DNA from: Bog-473 sp963736525
Lineage (GTDB): Bacteria > Actinomycetota > Acidimicrobiia > Acidimicrobiales > RAAP-2
Assembly: GCA_963736525.1 (NCBI GenBank)
Contig: CAVTPF010000005.1
Location: 34,343 to 98,342 of the forward strand
Length of the DNA stretch: 64,000 nucleotides
Reading direction: 5' to 3'
A model generated the notes under the pieces. That model saw only the letters and a program-made list of their open reading frames with translations. It was not told the DNA's origin and did not search any database. This document shows positions 60,428 to 64,000 of this stretch, one piece after another (within the stretch, counting starts at the first letter, position 1; each line of letters begins with the position of its first letter). A program made the translations under genes and the position numbers.

Positions 60428-61948
60428 TCAGCTCCAGGTGAGCTGCTTGACCTCGGTGAACTCCTCGAGCCCGTGGTGGCCCCATTCTCTCCCCAGTCCG
60501 GACTGCTTGTACCCGCCGAACGCGCCCGATTGGCCGATGCCCCCGAACGTCGCTCCCCATCCCGGGCCCTGCCCGTCCCCGGGTCCCGTCGTCGGCAAGG
60601 GGCCCGTCCCGACGCCTTGCACCGTCACGTTGCCGGCCCGGATCTGGCGCGCCACGTTGAAGGCACGCGCCGTCGAGGCCGAGACCACGCCTCCCCCGAG
60701 TCCGTAGACGGAGTCGTTGGCCAGCCGGACGGCGTCGGCGTCGTCGCCCGAGTAGGGCACGACTGTGAGGACCGGGCCGAAGATCTCCTCTTGGGCGATA
60801 CGGAGTCCGTTGTCGCTGATGAACACGGTGGGCTCGAAGTAGAAGCCCTTGTCGAACCCGTCCGGGCGCCTCCCCCCGCAGAGCAGCTCGGCGCCCTCGT
60901 CGAGGCCCGACCGCACGTACCCCTCGACCCGGGACCGCTGCTGCTCGCGGATGAGCGGCCCGAGCACCGTGCGGTCGTCCCGCGGGTCACCGATGGTGAT
61001 GCGGGGCCGGATCGCGTCCACACCCTCCTTGTAGGCGTCCAGGAGGCGCTCGGGCAACAGGAGCCTGGTGTTCAGCACGCACCCCTGACCGCAGTGCATG
61101 AGCACCATGCCGAACCCGATGCTGCGGGCGTAGCCCTCGCCCACGTCGTCGAGGACCACCTGGGCACTCTTCCCGCCGAGTTCGAGTTGGAGCTTCTTCA
61201 CCGTGCCCGACGCCGACGCCATGATCCGCCGACCGGTCGCCGTCGACCCGGTGAAGGTGACCATGTCGACCATGGGGTGCGAGGTCAGCTCGTCACCCAC
61301 CTCGGCGTGGCCAGTGACCACGTTGAGCACTCCCGGCGGGATGCCGGCCTCCGCCGCCACCTCGGCGATCAACATGGCGTCGAGCGGCGTCCACGGGTGC
61401 GGCTTCAGCACGACCGTGCAGCCGACGGCCAGCGCCGGCGCGACCTTCACCACGTTGAGCATGAACGGGAAGTTGAAGGGGGTGATGGCGGCCACGACGC
61501 CGATGGGCTCCCGGAGGAGCGCGCTGCCGCCGACGCCGGTGGCCCCACCGGTGGGCACGCCGTTCTCGGCCCACTCGAAGCTGTGCTCCACGAAGGCGGC
61601 GTTCGAGCGGAACATCCCAACCGAGCCGGCTCCCTGGACGGCATCGGTGAGGAACCCCGTCGATCCCGTCTCGGCCACCACGAGCTCGCGCAGCTCCGCC
61701 GCCCGGGATTCGAAGATCTCGGCCATGCGGACGAGCGCAGCCGCCCGCTCGGCCGGCTTCATCCACGGCCAGGGTCCCTCGTCGAAGGCGCGACGGGCCG
61801 CCTCGATCGCACGCACCGCCGTCCGCGGCGACCCCTCCGGGACCGTACCGATCACCGCCTCGGTCGCGGGATCGATCACCTCGATCGACCCGACCGCCTC
61901 CTTCGAGGTCCACTCGCCGTCGACGAAGAGGTCATAGTTCCAGGTCAT
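60428..61948 (-). CDS. Aldehyde dehydrogenase
   Basis: 506 residues. Catalytic Glu in LELGGKSAQ, Cys in MHCGQGCVLN, and VVLKPHPWTPL, FTGSTATGR, PFNFPFMLN. Starts considered: ATG codons at 61960, 61951 and 61948; 61948 is chosen because GGAG lies at good spacing. An unusual Gly/Pro-rich insert (LPTTGPGDGQGPGWG) comes before the C-terminal FGG-IGQSG block. Works with the SDR and P450 next to it. Confidence 0.92.
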   Translation of the reverse strand: MTWNYDLFVDGEWTSKEAVGSIEVIDPATEAVIGTVPEGSPRTAVRAIEAARRAFDEGPWPWMKPAERAAALVRMAEIFESRAAELRELVVAETGSTGFLTDAVQGAGSVGMFRSNAAFVEHSFEWAENGVPTGGATGVGGSALLREPIGVVAAITPFNFPFMLNVVKVAPALAVGCTVVLKPHPWTPLDAMLIAEVAAEAGIPPGVLNVVTGHAEVGDELTSHPMVDMVTFTGSTATGRRIMASASGTVKKLQLELGGKSAQVVLDDVGEGYARSIGFGMVLMHCGQGCVLNTRLLLPERLLDAYKEGVDAIRPRITIGDPRDDRTVLGPLIREQQRSRVEGYVRSGLDEGAELLCGGRRPDGFDKGFYFEPTVFISDNGLRIAQEEIFGPVLTVVPYSGDDADAVRLANDSVYGLGGGVVSASTARAFNVARQIRAGNVTVQGVGTGPLPTTGPGDGQGPGWGATFGGIGQSGAFGGYKQSGLGREWGHHGLEEFTEVKQLTWS

Positions 61949-61995
61949 CATCTGCTCCATCCCTTGCGTACGGATCCATTCATACAACGTGTGCC

Positions 61996-63204
61996 TCAGC
62001 CGAGGGCGCCCGAACCCCGGAGCGCGCCGATGGCGTCCCAGTCGCGGCCCAGCTCCAGCAGGATCTCCTCCGTGTGTTGGCCGAGTTCGGGCGCGGGCCC
62101 CCGCGGCGCGGCGGCTTCCCCGCCGAACTGCATCGGTGGCGCCGGAAGACGGAAGGCCGCTCCGTCATTCGACTGCACGTCGGGCAGATATCCGTTGGCC
62201 TCGACCTGCACATGTTCGTGGACCTCGGCCGGGCTCAGCACCGGCGCCCAGACCCCGGAGAACGACGCCAGCTGCGTCTTCCAGTAGTCGAGGGTCTGCG
62301 ATCGGAACGTTGCCTCGAGCTCGGCCACACAGGCCGCTGCGTTCTGTGCCCGGGACGCCATGTCGCCGAAGCGCTCGTCGGCCGCCAGGTCCGGTCGGCC
62401 GATCACCGCGGACAGCTCGGACCAGTAGCGATCCGCCTGCAGGCACACCAAGTAGAGCCAGCGGTCGTCCGCCGTCGGGTACGAATTGGTGATGGGGTTC
62501 GGCGTGGTCGTCCGGTTCGGAGCCGGGATGGACCCCACGTAGGGTGCGGCCATCAGATCGGGGCTCAGGGCCCACATGCCGACACTGAGCAACGAGACGT
62601 CGATCTCCGTCGGGACCCCGGTCCGCTCCCGCTGGAACAATGCGGTGCCGATCGCGCCGGCAATGGTGTTGGCCCCCTGGAGATCGAAGAAGGCGGCCGG
62701 TTGGAACATCGGCTCCTCACCGGCACGGCGGGTCATCTTGAAGGCCATGGAGGCCGAAGCCCAGCCCGCCGCGAGGTCGAATCCACCCGTGCCGGCCATG
62801 GGGCCGCGCGCGCCCCATCCGTGCCCGCACGCATAGATGATCTGCTCGTTCGCGCTCCGCAGGTCGACCAGCTCGATCCCGAGTTTGCTCCTCACCGCCG
62901 GCAGGTAGCTGGTCAGGAAGACGTCGCTCGTGCCGGCGATCTCGAGGAGGAGATCGCGTCCTGCCCGCGTCGACAGATCGATCGTGATGCTGCGCTTGCC
63001 GCGATTGGGGATCTCGATGAAAGGGTTGGGGGCGGGCCCACCGGCCAGCGCCAGCATGTTCATTAGTCCCCGTTGGGGGTCTCCGGCCGGGGGCTCGACC
63101 TTGATGACGTCCGCCCCCAGGTCGGCCATGGCCGCGCCGGCGGCCGGCACGAAGGTCCACGATGCCACCTCGAGCACCCGCACCCCGGCGAACGGAAGGC
63201 TCAT
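61996..63204 (-). CDS. Family III CoA-transferase (CaiB/BaiF)
   Basis: 402 residues. VRVLEVASWTFVPAAGAAM, GADVIKVEPPAGDPQRG, NRGKRSITIDLSTRAG, and a catalytic Asp in TEIDVSLLSVGM, so the active-site Asp is kept. ATG at 63204 follows GGGGAGGTC. First gene of the minus-strand run and divergent from a thioesterase; the region between has a perfect inverted repeat. Confidence 0.9.
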   Translation of the reverse strand: MSLPFAGVRVLEVASWTFVPAAGAAMADLGADVIKVEPPAGDPQRGLMNMLALAGGPAPNPFIEIPNRGKRSITIDLSTRAGRDLLLEIAGTSDVFLTSYLPAVRSKLGIELVDLRSANEQIIYACGHGWGARGPMAGTGGFDLAAGWASASMAFKMTRRAGEEPMFQPAAFFDLQGANTIAGAIGTALFQRERTGVPTEIDVSLLSVGMWALSPDLMAAPYVGSIPAPNRTTTPNPITNSYPTADDRWLYLVCLQADRYWSELSAVIGRPDLAADERFGDMASRAQNAAACVAELEATFRSQTLDYWKTQLASFSGVWAPVLSPAEVHEHVQVEANGYLPDVQSNDGAAFRLPAPPMQFGGEAAAPRGPAPELGQHTEEILLELGRDWDAIGALRGSGALG

Positions 63205-63236
63205 CGCCGACCTCCCCACGCGGCCGGCGCCCCGGG

Positions 63237-63252
63237 GTGGACGTCGGTCCAC
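63237..63252. promoter_or_regulatory. GTGGAC-GTCG-GTCCAC inverted repeat in divergent promoter
   Basis: Perfect 6-bp arms with a 4-base spacer, 33 bases from the CoA-transferase start and 36 from the thioesterase start. Possible operator for both genes; not of the AT-rich type. Confidence 0.4.
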
Positions 63253-63287
63253 TTGATCCGGGGGCGGCGCTCCGCACAGTCTGGGGC

Positions 63288-64000
63288 ATGGACCTCGCCG
63301 CCGACCTGTCCTCGCTCCTCACGCTCGAGCGGGTCGACCGAGACCTCTTCCGTGGCCGCAACGCCAACTACGGCCCACGCCGCACCCTCTTCGGGGGGCA
63401 GGTGGCGGCGCAATGCCTCCTCGCGGCCGCGGCCACGGTCGAGAGCGGCCGCCTCCCGCACTCCCTGCACGGGTACTTCCTCCGGGCCGGGCGCAGCGAC
63501 CTGCCGGTCATCCTCGAGGTCGACCGCGACCGGGACGGGCAGTCGTTCTCCGCGTGCCACGTGGTCGCCGTGCAGGACGGCGAGGTCATCTTCTCGATGG
63601 TCACGTCGTTCCACGCCGAGACCGAGGGCAGGCGGTTCGACGACGCACCCCGGCGTGCGGTGCCCGAGCCGGAGGACGCCGCGGCCGGAGGGTGGAACCC
63701 GCTGCTCGACGTGCGCCCGGTCACGCCGACCGACTTCTTGAAGGGTGTGTTCACCGACTGCCTGTGGGTCCGCTCCGCCGCCTCGCTCGGCGACGATCCG
63801 CTGCTGCACCGGGCCGGCCTGACCTACGTGTCCGACCTCGGCACGGGCTTCGGGCAGCAGGACCGGGCGCTCATCGGCCGCGGCGGCCCGTCCATCGACC
63901 ATTCCGTGTGGTTCCACGAGGACATCCGGCGACGACTGGGTGCTGGTGGACCTGCGGCCGGTCAAGGCCCGCAGCGCGCGGGACGTACCACGGCTCGTTG
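63288..64000 (+). CDS. TesB-like acyl-CoA thioesterase, 3'-truncated and frameshifted near the edge
   Basis: Double-hotdog thioesterase start: RTLFGGQVAAQCLL, HSLHGYFLRAGRSDLP, DGQSFSACHVVAVQDGEVIF, then SIDHSVWFHEDIR of the second hotdog. The frame runs off the window with no stop. After DIR the expected DDWVLVDLRPVKARSAR appears in another frame from 63931, and TYHGSL in a third from 63983, so two indels lie in the last 80 bases. ATG at 63288 has only a weak Shine-Dalgarno. Releases free acids from CoA. Confidence 0.85.
   Translation, partial: MDLAADLSSLLTLERVDRDLFRGRNANYGPRRTLFGGQVAAQCLLAAAATVESGRLPHSLHGYFLRAGRSDLPVILEVDRDRDGQSFSACHVVAVQDGEVIFSMVTSFHAETEGRRFDDAPRRAVPEPEDAAAGGWNPLLDVRPVTPTDFLKGVFTDCLWVRSAASLGDDPLLHRAGLTYVSDLGTGFGQQDRALIGRGGPSIDHSVWFHEDIRRRLGAGGPAAGQGPQRAGRTTAR

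Overview
The window is GC-rich DNA from an actinobacterium. The base composition, frequent GTG/TTG starts, stop/start-overlapping operons, F420-type (LLM) oxidoreductases, a mycofactocin-type SDR and four bacterial cytochrome P450s all point that way. A soil or freshwater lineage such as Acidimicrobiia or Mycobacteriales fits, but the genus cannot be read from the sequence. No rRNA, tRNA, CRISPR array or phage gene is visible. About 55 genes are present, nearly all for CoA-dependent oxidative catabolism of a hydrophobic, probably cyclic or branched, substrate (steroid- or terpenoid-like).

Layout. 3-8098 (+): six-gene operon with a two-domain family III CoA-transferase, LLM oxidoreductase, beta-lactamase-fold hydrolase, acyl-CoA ligase, APH-fold kinase and a protein of unknown function. 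8177-15145 (-): DrrA-like ATPase and two ABC-2 permeases, then P450, aldehyde dehydrogenase and mycofactocin-type SDR. 15226-16668 (-): alpha/beta hydrolase. 16801-21677 (+): thiolase, hydrolase, frameshifted ligase, LLM oxidoreductase. 21725-25192 (-): acyl-CoA dehydrogenase (ACAD) and two amidohydrolases. 25320-35465 (-): a nine-gene operon with three ligases, hotdog thioesterase, two ACADs and three crotonases. 35562-36488 (+): crotonase. 36494-42822 (-): ligase; then ACAD pair, CYP142-like P450 and CoA-transferase. 42915-50992: amidohydrolase, crotonases, GntR and TetR regulators, cupin, zinc alcohol dehydrogenase and SDRs. 51335-54209: orphan ABC substrate-binding protein with an IS1380-type element inserted at its stop codon. 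54283-64000: crotonase, SDR, hydrolase, two P450s, SDR, aldehyde dehydrogenase, CoA-transferase and the start of a TesB-type thioesterase.

How it may work together: P450s hydroxylate, alcohol and aldehyde dehydrogenases oxidise to the acid, ligases and CoA-transferases make CoA esters, and ACADs, crotonases, SDRs and the thiolase carry out beta-oxidation-like steps. Hydrolases, LLM enzymes and amidohydrolases probably handle ring or ester steps. Short AT-rich palindromes recur in front of many of these transcription units, so the window may be one regulon; the TetR and GntR genes at 45064-46668 are the local candidate regulators.

Sequence quality: at least three genes carry single-base frameshifts at C/G homopolymers (near 20590, 38523 and 42517), and the last 80 bases contain two more apparent indels. 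These look more like assembly errors than true pseudogenes.
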